Below, piece by piece: positions 39,046 to 49,860 of a DNA stretch of 64,000 bases. The translations under genes and the position numbers were made by a program. Numbering within the stretch: position 1 is the first letter of the stretch; each line of letters starts with the position of its first letter. Source of the stretch: Mastigias papua (Eukaryota > Cnidaria > Scyphozoa > Rhizostomeae > Mastigiidae); the NCBI GenBank assembly GCA_964019165.1, contig OZ025287.1, positions 2,470,017 to 2,534,016 on the forward strand, written 5' to 3'. The notes beneath the pieces were generated by a model that saw nothing but the letters and a program-made list of their open reading frames with translations, was not told the DNA's origin and did no database searches.

Positions 39046-39599
39046 AATGTGAATGCTTCAATTAAAAACATGCAATTCTGCTAGGTTGAACCTGTAAAGA
39101 CAGATTCAACAAAACTTATATTGAATGGTTTTCAATTATTTAGTTTTACTCGTCTTCTCGCACATGTTGACACATTCTGGAAAAAGTAAAAAGTTAAAAC
39201 TTTCAGTACTAAGTCTTCGCCCAATTTGCTTATAAAACAAAACGCGTTTACATTGTTGTGGCTGATGTTACTGCTGGTACTGTTGCTGTTGCTAGTGCTT
39301 TTGCTGCTTTTTTCAATCCTTTTGTTTTTAGTCATTTCCTTTGTCTTGGATGTATCATTTTGACAATCTGCTGAAGAGGACGATGGTCTTTCCGTCGTAT
39401 TCTGTTTGTTTCGTTTTACCTTTTGTATGTTATTGACCTTCTTTCTTTTGTCTAATATTGACTGTGCATATGGTGTATAAATATCTTCAGTAACAAATTG
39501 ACAATTTAGCAGAATTGCTGTTGTTCATAGGAGCTCCTTTATATTCTGAGTTGGTAGCAAGTGTTTCTGTTCTTCTTTTGACATGGAATTGAGAGCTTG

Positions 39600-39967
39600 T
39601 CCTTTCTAGGATCCAAGCTCTGGAATAACCTACCTGAGGAACTTAAAAACATTAAAACCCTCCCATCATTCAAAAGGCAAATCAAAGGATGGAAAGATAA
39701 CTGCAACTGCAGGTTGTGCAGAGAATTCGTAAGCCAGGTCGGGTTCATAACGTAGCTTAATTTATTGTACTTTTTTATATCTTATACTCTTACTCATATG
39801 TATTCTAGCTTTTCTTTTTGTATAAATAAATTGTTATAATTGTATTAAGTATAGTTTTTATAAGTAGTAGGCTTTAATTAGCTTATACATTAGCTATCCA
39901 CATACTTATGTACCCCTGCCTACTGTAAATAATTGAATTATTATTATTATTATTATTATTATTATTG
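39600..39967 (+). pseudogene. LINE 3' end (CNCRLC family) with (ATT)n tail
   Basis: From about 39609 the frame reads SKLWNNLPEELKNIKTLPSF, then KRQIKGWKDN, CNCRLCREFVSQVGFIT and a stop near 39753. A 3' UTR follows with AGGCTTTAATTAGC and TACTGTAAATAATTG, then (ATT)10 at 39937-39967. It is the same family as the fragments at 12.9, 14.8 and 45.9 kb. The next element's ORF begins about 135 bp after the tail. Confidence 0.75.
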
Positions 39968-40101
39968 GCCGATTGCCGATCGTTGAGCTTCACGCTAGAC
40001 GTGATTTGTGCACGATCCTCAAGTTTAACAGAATTTCTCTTGTCAGGTCATTTATATCGTTATTTTTGTACATTTGATATAACTTCGAGTGTGCTGTTGC
40101 A
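39968..40101 (+). other. 5' untranslated leader of the R2-type element
   Basis: The 134 bp between the (ATT)n tail of the upstream LINE and the ATG contain GCCGATTGCCGATCG and no other recognisable repeat. I infer this is the element's 5' UTR, making the ATT repeat its left target flank. Confidence 0.45.
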
Positions 40102-43100
40102 ATGCTGAGAAGCAGTTTTATGTTCCTTTTTGCGGTGCTTGCAATATGCTCTTTTTGTGGAAAAGATTTCAAGTCCTTAGGCCGTCACTCGTGGAGGTGC
40201 AACAAAAAGTCATCATTCAATACTGGTGAAGGCTTTAATGGTAACCAACAACTTCATGATCACACTGAATCGATAATAACTGATGATTCTAATAATATTG
40301 GTATATCAACTTCTCCGAGTAATTGTAATCACGTAAAATGTTCTTGTGGAAAAGTATGTAAAGGATTGCGGGGTCTAAAGATGCATCAACGGAATTGTCG
40401 GGTTATCAAGGATCTAGCAGATGAAACATATGAATTTGTGCAAGACGATCTTATCGGTTCATACAACAACGATGATTCTAGTGAAGACTTAAACTATGAT
40501 ATCAGTTCCTCGTTACCAAATATCAAACCCGGAGTTAAATTACCTAAATCTGATGATCAATGGAAAGCTGCTAATTTACATTTCATGGTTTCGCTCCCGA
40601 TTTGTGGAATTAACTCATCGAATATCAACGGCGCTATAAAACTCATGAACTCAACGGTTTACAATTACTTTAAAGAAAAGTTTGGCTACTCGGAGGACTT
40701 TATTAGCGATCAGTTGATAAATAAATACAAGGACATGCCTAAACGATCGTTAAAAGTTAGTTTAAAATTTTTGAAACAGTCCCAGGCCTCTCCCAACGAA
40801 ATTAGGTATGTCTTTCGTTTATTACGTAATACTATACGCACTTCCGCCGACGTTCCACTCTCTGAATTTAATCACGATATCAGGATTCAAAACAACTTTT
40901 GGAATTATGTAAAATCAAAGCTAGACTCTAGTACCTCATCTTCTCCATCATTCAGTATGTCAGCTTGCACAAACTTCTTTCATGATTTTTTCCGTGCGAG
41001 ACATCCGTTAAAGTGCTTCAAAATCCCAAGCTGGATTCCTTCCCTTCCTCAGCCTTCAGTACCATATAATATGTCTCCACCTACGTATCAACAAATAACG
41101 AAGGTTGTCCGTAGAATGAAAGCTTCTGGTTCTCCTTGTCCTCTTGACAAGATTTCAATTATTCCTTTCAAACGCTGTCCCTACCTCCGAACGTACATAA
41201 CAGAAGTATTTTCCTTACTTTGGAAATCGGGTGAGATTCCTGATGATTGGAAACAGGCTTGCACAGTCCTCGTTCACAAGAAAGGTGATATATCAGACCC
41301 AGCCAACTTTAGGCCAATAACACTTGAAAGTATTCCTCTCAAAATCTTTACTTCTTGCATCCGCGACTCGTTATTTTCCTTTTTGAGCTCTAATAATTTT
41401 ATTGAGCACAAAATCCAGAAAGGTTTCCTTCCTAAACTAACAGGTACATTTGAACATACTTCTCAAATGGCAAATATCATAAATAAAGCAAGGTTGAAAC
41501 AGCGATCACTTGTCATCACGTTGCTAGATCTCAAGAACGCATTTGGTGAAGTCCACCACAATCTTATTCAGGAAGTGCTACAATACCATCATATCCCATT
41601 ACACATTCAGACAATAATTGGCAATCTTTACTCTAATTTTCGCACATCAATTGTTACCAAATCATTTCGAACTCCATTCATTAAGGTGGGCCGGGGCGTT
41701 CTTCAGGGGGACTGTCTCAGCCCATTAACCTTTAACCTATGCTTTAATACCTTTATTAGATATATATCTGATCCCAAGTTCACTCAATTTGGCTTTTCCA
41801 CAAATTCTCTCAATCCACTGCACTGGTTTCAATTTGCCGATGACGCAGCCGTTATTACCAGCCTAGAACATGAAAACCAACTATTGCTACATCACTTCTC
41901 GAGATGGTGTACTTGGGCTGACATGATAATTCGTGTAGACAAATGTTCTTCATTTGGAATTAAGAAATCTGCAACTTCATCTGTACAGTTCCTTCCTAAA
42001 CTCATTATTAATAAAGATCTTGTGCCTACTGTTAAAATCGGTGAGTCATTTAAGTATCTTGGTCGATATTTCTCTTTCTCTATGCAGAATTTTGAACATA
42101 AAACTATTCTTTTGGATACCATTACTGACTTATTAACTAAAATTGATAATACTCCTTGCCATCCAAAGAATAAACTTCTACTTTACCATCGCTTTGTTCT
42201 CTCTAAGATCTCTTGGCATTTTACTATAGCAGACCTAAGCAAAACATGGGTAGTTGAAAACCTGGATAACATTGTTGGAAAGTATGTGCGAGGATGGTTT
42301 GAACTACCAATTAGCGCCACTTTAAGTACTCTCATTATCAGCAAATCAAACTATGGCTTAAATCTCATTCTTCCCTCAACGAAGTTCATTCAGTGCCAAA
42401 CTATAATTCGAAACGCTTTGAAATCTTCTCCTAACTCTGATATTCAATCTTTATGGCATGATTCAAATACCTTTACTAACATCCAATATGATCAATACAG
42501 AAACACCAAGCAAGTTCTCAAATCTATTCAAAGCCATCACCACCATCGTATTACAAATGACTTAACATCGCAGGGATTAGTTATTTCATCCATCCTTAAA
42601 TTTGCTTCTCAATCTACTACTACACTATGGTCAATTGTTCATCAGAAAATGCCAAAGAACATCTTTAACTTCACTCTTAAATATTTAAATAACACTCTAG
42701 CCACTCGCAAAAACCTCTGTAAATGGTCCATTGTTCAATCATCAGCATGTTCTTTCTGTCTTCAGTCCGAAACTTTACAACATATTGTATCTAGTTGCAA
42801 GATGTACCTTGAACACGGAAGATATACTTGGAGACACGATTCTGTTCTTAATTTCATAGCCAAGTCCCTGTCTGTAATACCAGATTGTTCACTGTACGCT
42901 GATCTTAACTCTTTTCTATCCCCTTCTATTATCACAGGTAGTTCCTTCCGGCCTGACCTTATCTTACTCACTAACGATAACATCTTATATATTCTTGAGC
43001 TCACCATTGGCTTTGAAACTAATATCAAAATCAATAGTGATCGTAAGGCCTCTAAATATTATCCTCTAAGACAAACTTTACTCTCAAAATATAATCAAGT

Positions 43101-43308
43101 CTCATTTATTAACCTTTCGCTAGGTGCCGTTGGTACTATTGGTGCGTCCTCTGAATCTTTTGTTAACCTTCTCAAATCTTTAGGTTTTAATAACATTTCA
43201 CAAAAACACATTCTGTCCCAACTTATCAACATCACTATTAGATGTACTTACTTTATATTCTGTTGCCGCAATAAATCATGGACAAAGCCCGACTTATTAG
43301 AAATATGA
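40102..43308 (+). CDS. intact single-ORF R2-type retrotransposon polyprotein (zinc finger, RT, restriction-like endonuclease), 1068 aa
   Basis: Uninterrupted frame of 1068 codons, the length expected of an R2/R4-type single-ORF LINE. The N-terminus has two zinc-finger-like motifs: C16-x2-C19...H29-x3-C33 and CSCGKVCKGLRGLKMHQRNC (80-99). The RT spans about 320-660 with VLVHKKGDISDPANFRPIT (389-407), LLDLKNAFGEVHH (474-486), GVLQGDCLSP (532-541) and FADD (578-581). A zinc knuckle CSFCLQSETLQHIVSSC (C883, C886, H894, C899) follows. The restriction-like endonuclease has RPD (950-952), ELT (966-968) and K982/K985. The enzyme would nick target DNA and prime reverse transcription there. Start: the first ATG, only 14 codons before the first finger, so a longer N-terminus is possible. 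Its intactness points to recent insertion. An R4/Dong relationship is inferred from its (ATT)n surroundings. Confidence 0.9.
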   Translation: MLRSSFMFLFAVLAICSFCGKDFKSLGRHSWRCNKKSSFNTGEGFNGNQQLHDHTESIITDDSNNIGISTSPSNCNHVKCSCGKVCKGLRGLKMHQRNCRVIKDLADETYEFVQDDLIGSYNNDDSSEDLNYDISSSLPNIKPGVKLPKSDDQWKAANLHFMVSLPICGINSSNINGAIKLMNSTVYNYFKEKFGYSEDFISDQLINKYKDMPKRSLKVSLKFLKQSQASPNEIRYVFRLLRNTIRTSADVPLSEFNHDIRIQNNFWNYVKSKLDSSTSSSPSFSMSACTNFFHDFFRARHPLKCFKIPSWIPSLPQPSVPYNMSPPTYQQITKVVRRMKASGSPCPLDKISIIPFKRCPYLRTYITEVFSLLWKSGEIPDDWKQACTVLVHKKGDISDPANFRPITLESIPLKIFTSCIRDSLFSFLSSNNFIEHKIQKGFLPKLTGTFEHTSQMANIINKARLKQRSLVITLLDLKNAFGEVHHNLIQEVLQYHHIPLHIQTIIGNLYSNFRTSIVTKSFRTPFIKVGRGVLQGDCLSPLTFNLCFNTFIRYISDPKFTQFGFSTNSLNPLHWFQFADDAAVITSLEHENQLLLHHFSRWCTWADMIIRVDKCSSFGIKKSATSSVQFLPKLIINKDLVPTVKIGESFKYLGRYFSFSMQNFEHKTILLDTITDLLTKIDNTPCHPKNKLLLYHRFVLSKISWHFTIADLSKTWVVENLDNIVGKYVRGWFELPISATLSTLIISKSNYGLNLILPSTKFIQCQTIIRNALKSSPNSDIQSLWHDSNTFTNIQYDQYRNTKQVLKSIQSHHHHRITNDLTSQGLVISSILKFASQSTTTLWSIVHQKMPKNIFNFTLKYLNNTLATRKNLCKWSIVQSSACSFCLQSETLQHIVSSCKMYLEHGRYTWRHDSVLNFIAKSLSVIPDCSLYADLNSFLSPSIITGSSFRPDLILLTNDNILYILELTIGFETNIKINSDRKASKYYPLRQTLLSKYNQVSFINLSLGAVGTIGASSESFVNLLKSLGFNNISQKHILSQLINITIRCTYFIFCCRNKSWTKPDLLEI

Positions 43309-43520
43309 AATCATTATTATTATTTTTATTTTTATTTAATTTTGTTTTTTGTTTTGTTTTTTTTTTTCTATACTCGTTAATATTGATGTTATCTACTTTA
43401 TATATATTTTTATGCAATCTATGCTTGTTTAGTATACCTGACAGCCAGTTGTACGTTGCCTAATTTAGTGAGACGTATGATTGTAGTATTTAGTTGATAT
43501 ATTTTATAAATTCGAAGTTT
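43309..43520 (+). other. 3' flank or 3' UTR of the R2-type element
   Basis: Three bases after the stop codon comes ATTATTATTATTTTTATTTT and then a T-rich stretch to 43370. Whether the ATT run is the target repeat or the element's own 3' tail cannot be decided from one copy. Confidence 0.4.
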
Positions 43521-44138
43521 TAAAAATTTACATCACGAACACGATCCCAATACACAGAATTCGATCATAAATCCATCCTGTATGAAAAGCACAGCTTATC
43601 GCGCAACAACACCTACCAAAGTTAGAATCTAAACTGGACACCAATAACGGTAAATCACTAATTTCAACACACACAATTTCAAGTTAGAAGTCTCATCGGC
43701 AAATGTGGCTTACCAAAATCTAAATACACAGATTATACATGAGGAAGTCAAAAACACTATTGCCAAGAAAAACGAGAGATATGGTCCAAAATTTGACCAT
43801 AATAGCTCCGTAGCAAGCAAGCAATATAGAAATAGTTGGCAGATTAATTAAACATAACACTCTGAAAAACTCTTTTGGTTTCACACAAACTGCGTTTCTC
43901 TTAACGTTCCGTTTCGAAACGAATCTCAATGCATAGATACCAGATTAAAAACATATCGCTTGAACAATGGAGAAGCACGTGTAGCAGGTCAGAAAAATGC
44001 AATACAGTTGCTATACTAATGTCTGCAACCATATACATAAATACAACTTAACGATTACATTGATTACGCAACAGAATGCTAAGCGAGCCTGTTATTTGCA
44101 AAGCCAGTTAATCATCCCTGTTTCGTACAATTCTAGCT
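43520..44138. other. no recognised gene
   Basis: No exon could be recognised. The missing terminal exon of LIN54 should lie below 45558, but I did not find it here. Confidence 0.3.
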
Positions 44139-44140
44139 AG

Positions 44141-45415
44141 TAAATTGGTAAAGACGAAATCCCACCGTTTAGAACCAAACAACAGCGGGGCCTCCTCCGA
44201 GTACTAACCGAGTACATCAAACCCTAGAGATTACGTATTCGTCGATGACAGCTAATTCAGCGAACTCACTGGACACGTGGTCATCCATAAAGTACGTACG
44301 CTCAAAATAACCACATTTTTGACCAACCCATCCAGCCTGTAAGCATGAGTGTGCCGTTGATTGAACCCACCCACCCATCACTGTACAAGCGTAAGCAGGT
44401 TTCTTCCTAGGTTCTTTGAAATTCCTTGAAAAATGTAGATCAGTTTAGCAACATCTTTCCACAAAGTGAGCAAAAAATGCATAAAGTCCCCACTCTTAGA
44501 AGTAATTGCATCGCACATACTCCTTGACTTCTACCGACCCACCAACCTTGTACGCGTGAGTACGCGTTTGGCTTTACCCACCAAACCAACCCTCAAGGCC
44601 TACGTACTTTCTGGGCGGCCCCCACAGGCACATAGCCCTTCAAGTCGCAGAAGATAAGCAGAATTGAATGGATATAGCAGCACTTGGTATAAGGTAATGA
44701 CATTAACGAGAAGTGATTGCTTTTAGTACACCTACTCTACCGCTTAGCAATAGTTGGCTGACCGCTGCGTTATTATACGCACAATTTCATACGTCCCTTT
44801 TGCATGGTTTCTCTTGCTACAGCCACAGGCAGGGACGTAGGAACCGGGGGGGCCAGAGGGGCCATGGCCCCCCACTTTTTAGCAAACTATGCAAAAGTGT
44901 CCCTTTGACGCCCAAAATGGGCGTGGTAATGTGCCCCTTTTAGGACTTTGCCCCCCCACTTTTTAGATGCTTCCTACGTCCCTGGCCACAAGGTATAGAA
45001 CAAGAATGGAAATCTGCCCTTTCCCTGATAGCCAACATTTTCCACTAAACAAAACGTGCTTCACTATATTTTCAGTCTCTACTACAAAGTACTGCTATAG
45101 CCATTTCACTTCATTTTAAAATTCTTTAAGGAGGGGGCCCTTCAGCAAAAATGCTGATTTTCAAGGGTCCCTCCATCTAAAATATAAATATATTGTTGAA
45201 ACAAAGTTAAAAATCTAAATACAAATATCAGCCATCCAGCATTGCTTATCATCTGCGACCTAAAATTGATCATGTTTCTGCGTCGAGGGAGTTTGCTGAA
45301 TCGGTTGTCAACGGCGAAAACTTAATCCGTAGGATATGTTTTCGGTTAGCACACGGAGAAGGACCAGCACCTTTGTAATTCTGAACGGTGGGATTTCGTC
45401 TTTACCACTAAATTC
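44141..45415. mobile_element. TIR element about 1.27 kb with 33-bp ends
   Basis: The left end TAAATTGGTAAAGACGAAAT then CCCACCGTTTAGAA faces the right end TTCTGAACGGTGGGATTTCG then TCTTTACCACTAAATT. The inverted repeats are about 33 bp with two or three mismatches. No transposase frame is recognisable. It contains a complete hAT MITE at 44830-44984, so the larger element is older. Confidence 0.7.
44830..44984. mobile_element. 155-bp hAT MITE with 8-bp target duplication
   Basis: Ends CAGGGACGTAGGAA and TTCCTACGTCCCTG are inverted. The flanks GCCACAGG (44822-44829) and GCCACAAG (44985-44992) agree at seven of eight positions, the duplication length of hAT elements. The interior holds CCCCCCACTTTTTAG twice in direct orientation. 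Confidence 0.88.
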
Positions 45416-45557
45416 CACAATAAATTACAACAGTAGCTAATCACCTAGGACACAAGTTCCAAAACGACGGATGGACAATACGTTTATATCAACAACAGTC
45501 GTACCGCAAAGGTAATGTCACTGCGCAAAAGTGCACGAATTACAAGGTTAATCTCAC

Positions 45558-45651
45558 CTCTCGATTTGTTTGCCATTTGTATAATCTGAAGGAGACTTCT
45601 TTCAAATTCTTCGATGATCATTCTCTCAGTCCTGTGCTCTGACAGACTTTT
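45558..45651 (-). CDS. LIN54: LIN54 exon: C-terminal helix
   Basis: Codes KSLSEHRTERMIIEEFER, then SLLQIIQMANKSR plus one base. Acceptor CTTGCAG, donor GTGAGA. ERMIxEEFxRxLxxII is the last conserved helix; only a short tail usually follows, on an exon that I could not locate downstream. Confidence 0.93.
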
Positions 45652-45882
45652 CTGCAAGAAAGATATTACCCTCTGTTTACTATAAATATGGAGTTTTAAA
45701 ACTGCTGTCATGGCGTTGAACTTCTATACCAAGTACCGAGCAAGATGCAAGGAGTAAATTGACAAAGGGAAACAGCGGTTAAACCTTGTGCATAAACTTC
45801 CACAAATCAGTTCTTGCATAACATATTCAATTAATAAGGTACACTGGAAGTAGGGCTTTAGCAATCGCTACCAAGTGAAATA

Positions 45883-46000
45883 AGTGAGTCTCAAAAATTG
45901 CAAGTGTTTGAGAAGAGCTTAAAAAAGTGGAAAACAGACACATGCAACTGCAGGGTCTGCAAAACATGTATTATGGAGTTAAGTTACATGTAAGCTAGTC
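45883..46000 (+). mobile_element. LINE 3' end (CNCRLC family)
   Basis: The frame reads VFEKSLKKWKTDTCNCRVCK then TCIMELSYM and stop, the same C-terminal cysteine cluster as at 12.9 and 39.7 kb. It lies in the last visible LIN54 intron, antisense to the gene. Confidence 0.6.
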
Positions 46001-46007
46001 TGCACAT

Positions 46008-46135
<128 letters not shown>

Positions 46136-46139
46136 AGTA

Positions 46140-46162
46140 CTGATGAAGATTCTAATCGAAAC
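46140..46162 (+). ncRNA. hammerhead-ribozyme-like core (plus)
   Basis: CTGATGA, then A-GATT-CT-AATC (stem II), then GAAAC and GTTTACTGAC. Both invariant boxes are exact and stem II has four pairs, although its two-base loop is tight. Confidence 0.65.
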
Positions 46163-46240
46163 GTTTACTGACAGAAAAGTATATTTGTGTTTTATTCTAT
46201 GTATACAATTTATATACGTTGTGGATGCCGCTTAGGATCA

Positions 46241-46241
46241 G

Positions 46242-46305
<64 letters not shown>
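46241..46305. repeat. (TA)n array
   Basis: About 65 bp of TA between two oppositely oriented hammerhead-like motifs. Confidence 0.95.
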
Positions 46306-46307
<2 letters not shown>

Positions 46308-46382
46308 TCAAATAGCTCCAATCATAAAGAAATTTTTAAAGACATAAATAGACCCTCAAGAAAAAATTCCAACTTTTAAAAC

Positions 46383-46405
46383 GTTTCGGCATAAGCCTTC
46401 ATCAG
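46383..46405 (-). ncRNA. hammerhead-ribozyme-like core (minus)
   Basis: The minus strand reads CTGATGA, A-GGC-TTAT-GCC (a three-pair stem II with four-base loop), then GAAAC and GTTTTAAAAGTTGG. This is the best-formed core in the window. The downstream AAC...GTT pairing is shared with the copy at 26917. Confidence 0.72.
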
Positions 46406-46642
46406 TTGTATATATATATATACATATATTTCCTGTATGCAAATCCTGTTGCCTCTACAAAACTTTCTTTAACTCTATCCAGTCGATGGGGCTGCGATGG
46501 TCCCCCTGGTGTGAGCAGTCCTCTCTCAACAGCAGGTCTAATGCACATTGCGATGGAGCTGCGATGGCTCCCCTGTGCAGATTGGTTAAGAGAGGGGCGG
46601 TGCGAGCAAATGACCTACCCTTGAGCAACGATTTGAAAGCGT

Positions 46643-46714
46643 GGCCCGATAGCTCAGTTGGTAGAGCACTGACGTACAATGTCAGGGGTCGCGAGTTCGA
46701 ATCCCGCTCGGGTA
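46643..46714 (+). ncRNA. tRNA-like sequence, copy 1 (probably non-functional)
   Basis: Complete cloverleaf layout: GGCCCGA acceptor facing TCGGGTA, D arm GCTC/GAGC, anticodon stem CTGAC/GTCAG with loop GTACAAT, and T arm GCGAG-TTCGAAT-CCCGC with one mismatch. The anticodon would be ACA, which eukaryotic tRNA-Cys does not normally use, and base pair 1-72 is G-A. Arms GTGCGAGCAAATGACCTACCC-like at 46600-46620 and its inverted partner at 46710-46730 enclose it. Confidence 0.65.
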
Positions 46715-46809
46715 GGTTATTTTCTCGCACTTTAACTTTTCATATACATATAAATATATAAATATATAAATATATAAATATATAAATATATAAATATATA
46801 AATATATAA

Positions 46810-46948
<139 letters not shown>

Positions 46949-46994
46949 CAATTTATCTGTTACTTAATCCAACAGCAGAAAAAATACATAGAAA

Positions 46995-47118
46995 ATATAC
47001 GCCACTTTGTATTTGGTACCGGCTTCATCCGTTTGATACGGAATCTCAGCGAATTTGCTGAAGATTACGTATCAAGTGGATGAAACCGGTACCACATACA
47101 AAGTGGCGTACATTTTCT
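46995..47118. repeat. hairpin carrying hammerhead-like boxes, unit 1
   Basis: CGCCACTTTGTATTTGGTAC and its inverted partner GTACCACATACAAAGTGGCG enclose CGGCTTCATCCGTTTGATAC and GTATCAAGTGGATGAAACCG. The plus strand reads CTGAAGA (47058) ... GAAAC (47082), a hammerhead core with CTGATGA changed to CTGAAGA. The second copy is at 47555-47668, and a half copy lies at 53922-53972. Confidence 0.7.
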
Positions 47119-47202
47119 ATATATATATATATATACATGGATATATATAGTTCAAGTTCATATCGGTATACATTTATAGGTCAAGCTGGTAAGAAACAAA
47201 TT

Positions 47203-47411
47203 GCAGATTGGTTAAGAGAGGGGCGGTGCGAGCAAATGACCTACCCTTGAGCAACGATTTGAAAGCGTGGCCCGATAGCTCAGTTGGTAGAGCACTGACG
47301 TACAATGTCAGGGGTCGCGAGTTCGAATCCCGCTCGGGTAGGTTATTTTCTCGCACTTTAACTTTTCATATACATATAAATATATAAATATATAAATATA
47401 TAAATATATAA

Positions 47412-47499
<88 letters not shown>

Positions 47500-47665
47500 C
47501 AATTTATCTGTTACTTAATCCAACAGCAGAAAAAATACATAGAAAATATACGCCACTTTGTATTTGGTACCGGCTTCATCCGTTTGATACGGAATCTCAG
47601 CGAATTTGCTGAAGATTACGTATCAAGTGGATGAAACCGGTACCAAATACAAAGTGGCGTACATT

Positions 47666-47723
<58 letters not shown>

Positions 47724-47787
47724 GGATATATATAGTTCAAGTTCATATCGGTATACATTTATAGGTCAAGCTGGTAAGAAACAAATT
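47203..47787. repeat. tandem segmental duplication, unit 2 (585 bp)
   Basis: Same order and near-identical sequence as unit 1. The first TA array (47418-47497) is shorter and the second (47671-47720) is longer than in unit 1, so length differences are confined to the TA repeats. Confidence 0.95.
47269..47340 (+). ncRNA. tRNA-like sequence, copy 2 (in duplicated unit)
   Basis: Identical to copy 1 at 46643-46714, with the same enclosing arms (47226-47246 and 47336-47356). Confidence 0.65.
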
Positions 47788-48115
47788 CTTATCGAGACTT
47801 AAAAGAGATCTGAAAAACATTGATTCGCCCAATAACGTCTTTGTATTCGCTGATAAGTCAACAAATTTGTATGAAATCCCGAAGGACACAAATAATAGAT
47901 TGCTATCCAACAATATCACAAAAACATAACGTGTGACATCAATGTCAAGTATGAAATCAACAAGGAAGCTAAGGAAATATCCAAGTCTTTAGACTTGGAT
48001 AAGAGAATATAGCAGTACGCTAAACGGGAAGCTTTCATCAAACTTAAATATCACAAAGATAACTTCACCCGTAATTTGCCATGCAGTACAAGAAAGTATA
48101 TTTTTGAACTTCTCT
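47787..48115 (+). pseudogene. Penelope-like element RT, N-terminal part (broken)
   Basis: From 47788 the plus frame reads LSRLKRDLKNIDSPNNVFVF then ADKSTNLYEIPKDT and LLSNNITKT. After a frameshift at about 47925 it gives INKEAKEISKSLDLDKRI, a stop, then [17 protein letters not shown] and NLPC. The order DLK..DSP..VF.ADKSTNLY, INKEAK.I...L.L..RI, AFI.LK.HKDNF is that of the region before the RT palm in Penelope/Neptune elements. The fragment ends at the TA array starting 48127. Confidence 0.8.
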
Positions 48116-48126
48116 ATGTTTTACTT

Positions 48127-48343
<217 letters not shown>

Positions 48344-48479
48344 AAACAGTCACTCAGGACATACTTGTTCGACCAACACATAGTTTGACAATAAAACAAC
48401 AGAAGTGTATGGATGGAAAAAAACCAGCTAGTTCGGAGCAGGGAAAAGTGGCTATGAACCAAAGCTAGGAGTCATAATA

Positions 48480-49860
48480 ATATCTCTATCGTACAAAAAA
48501 GCGGGAGCATTATTTCAGCATACCAAAAGCACATTTTTCGTCCGACATTCATCAGATTTTGAAACGTCAGATAACGACCGAAAAGTGAACTGAGATATAT
48601 AGTCAGCTACGTATAGATTCACGTCACAAGATAAATAATGCATCCAACTGGCTGCACGGTTGGCCAATGGGCACATATTCGCTATTCTATGGGTGGAGAA
48701 TCCAAAGGAGAAAACGATCTTGCTTGCCCAATGATGCGAAAATTATTGGATTGTTGATGAGATGCAGTCCTATGGCCGAGTCACAATTCAACTTAGGAGA
48801 GGGGTCCTCACACATACTATTCTCTTACTGTGCTGGTTCTCTTTCGGACGCTCGCGGGAACACGTTGTTTTATTCTGTCCGCTAGTCTCTGCATACTGCG
48901 TCATAAGCGCCATATGGTAGCTTGACCCTGGTGGTGTAAACCACACGGTGCTTCACAGTGTAGAAACAACAAGACATGGCTTTACTTATCTGGTTTCAAA
49001 TTTAGACGATGAAATATTTTCAATTCAGGGAAATCTGTGGTGAACCGGACACTTTCAGCACCGAGCTGCTTTCCCAACGAAAAGTTGGCTAGTTTTTCGT
49101 TAAGACAGGCAAGAAGGATATCTTCTGGATATCTGTTTTCAATGAGTTGTTTTAATTTTATTTAGCTCAGAACCTTATTTAGCTTTAGAACAAATCATAA
49201 GCGCTCTGTGAACCAACGGTTCTAAGATGCTGATTTCCCTTCAGGAATGCTGATGGGTTCATTGATCGGTAAATGTTGGTTTCCTGCAAATGCTATTGAG
49301 AAACCCAGTACCCTCTTCATCTACCGAAACGTCAAGAAAATTAAAGGAGTTGTTTTACTCCTTCTCTACTGAAAAATTTTACAGCAGGATGAAGCGAGTT
49401 GAGGTTTTCGAGGAAATGATCACATTCCAGCTGGAAACCAAAGACCATATCGAAGTAGACGCCTGGCTTTGCATTGTTATCAAAAAGTCTACTTTCAAGA
49501 AAGCCAAAGAAAATGTTTGCTAAAGTCGGCCGCAGAGAGCTACCCATTGCCACTTCATCTAACTGCTTATGCATCTGGTAAAAACTAACTTCCATTCCTC
49601 GCGTAGCAATTAGCATCTACTCTTTGAAAGTGTCCTTAGGAAATCCCTACATTCTCATCTAATGACAAGTTGGTAAACAAACTGCTGATGTTTCAGCAGG
49701 TTCAAAGTTGTAATACTATAATAATAATGGAATTCACTTAGAGATGGTTAGAAGAACAAATGTTGCTAATTACGCCCAACTCTATCTGTAATCGTTTAAA
49801 TAAAACTTTATGACATATGGGGCAGTTACATCAAACATGACATATGCAGCAGCTACAACA
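48480..49860 (-). pseudogene. Penelope-like element fragment (minus): RT palm, linker and hammerhead-bearing end
   Basis: Reading the minus strand: FDVTAPYVI at about 49835 (the DVTSLFTNVP-type motif A, decayed), QLDEVAMGSSLRPTLANIFF (about 49565, motif B) and GVYFDMVFGF in place of YVDDTF (catalytic DD lost). Then come ENLNSLHPAVKF, a linker RYPEDILLACLNEKLANFSL at about 49120, and at 48536-48555 CTGATGA...GAAA. Order and spacing agree with one 3'-terminal Penelope copy inserted in sense with LIN54 inside its 4.5-kb intron. It is inactive. Confidence 0.75.
48536..48555 (-). ncRNA. degenerate hammerhead-like motif (minus)
   Basis: CTGATGA, ATGTCGGAC, GAAA. Both boxes are intact, but stem II has at most three pairs with almost no loop. 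Preceded by GGTCGTTATCTGACGTTTC. Confidence 0.45.

Noticed and set aside
38661..39071. Poly-Met/Asp/His/Ile open frames up to 134 codons
   Set aside because: Translation of the (GAT)n microsatellite in all six frames.
40102..43308. Host zinc-finger gene
   Set aside because: The fingers are followed by RT, zinc knuckle and restriction-like endonuclease motifs, so it is a retrotransposon ORF.
45484..45711. 75-codon minus frame as a small gene starting at its ATG
   Set aside because: Only its middle (45651-45558) is coding, as a LIN54 exon with splice sites; the ATG and end lie in introns.
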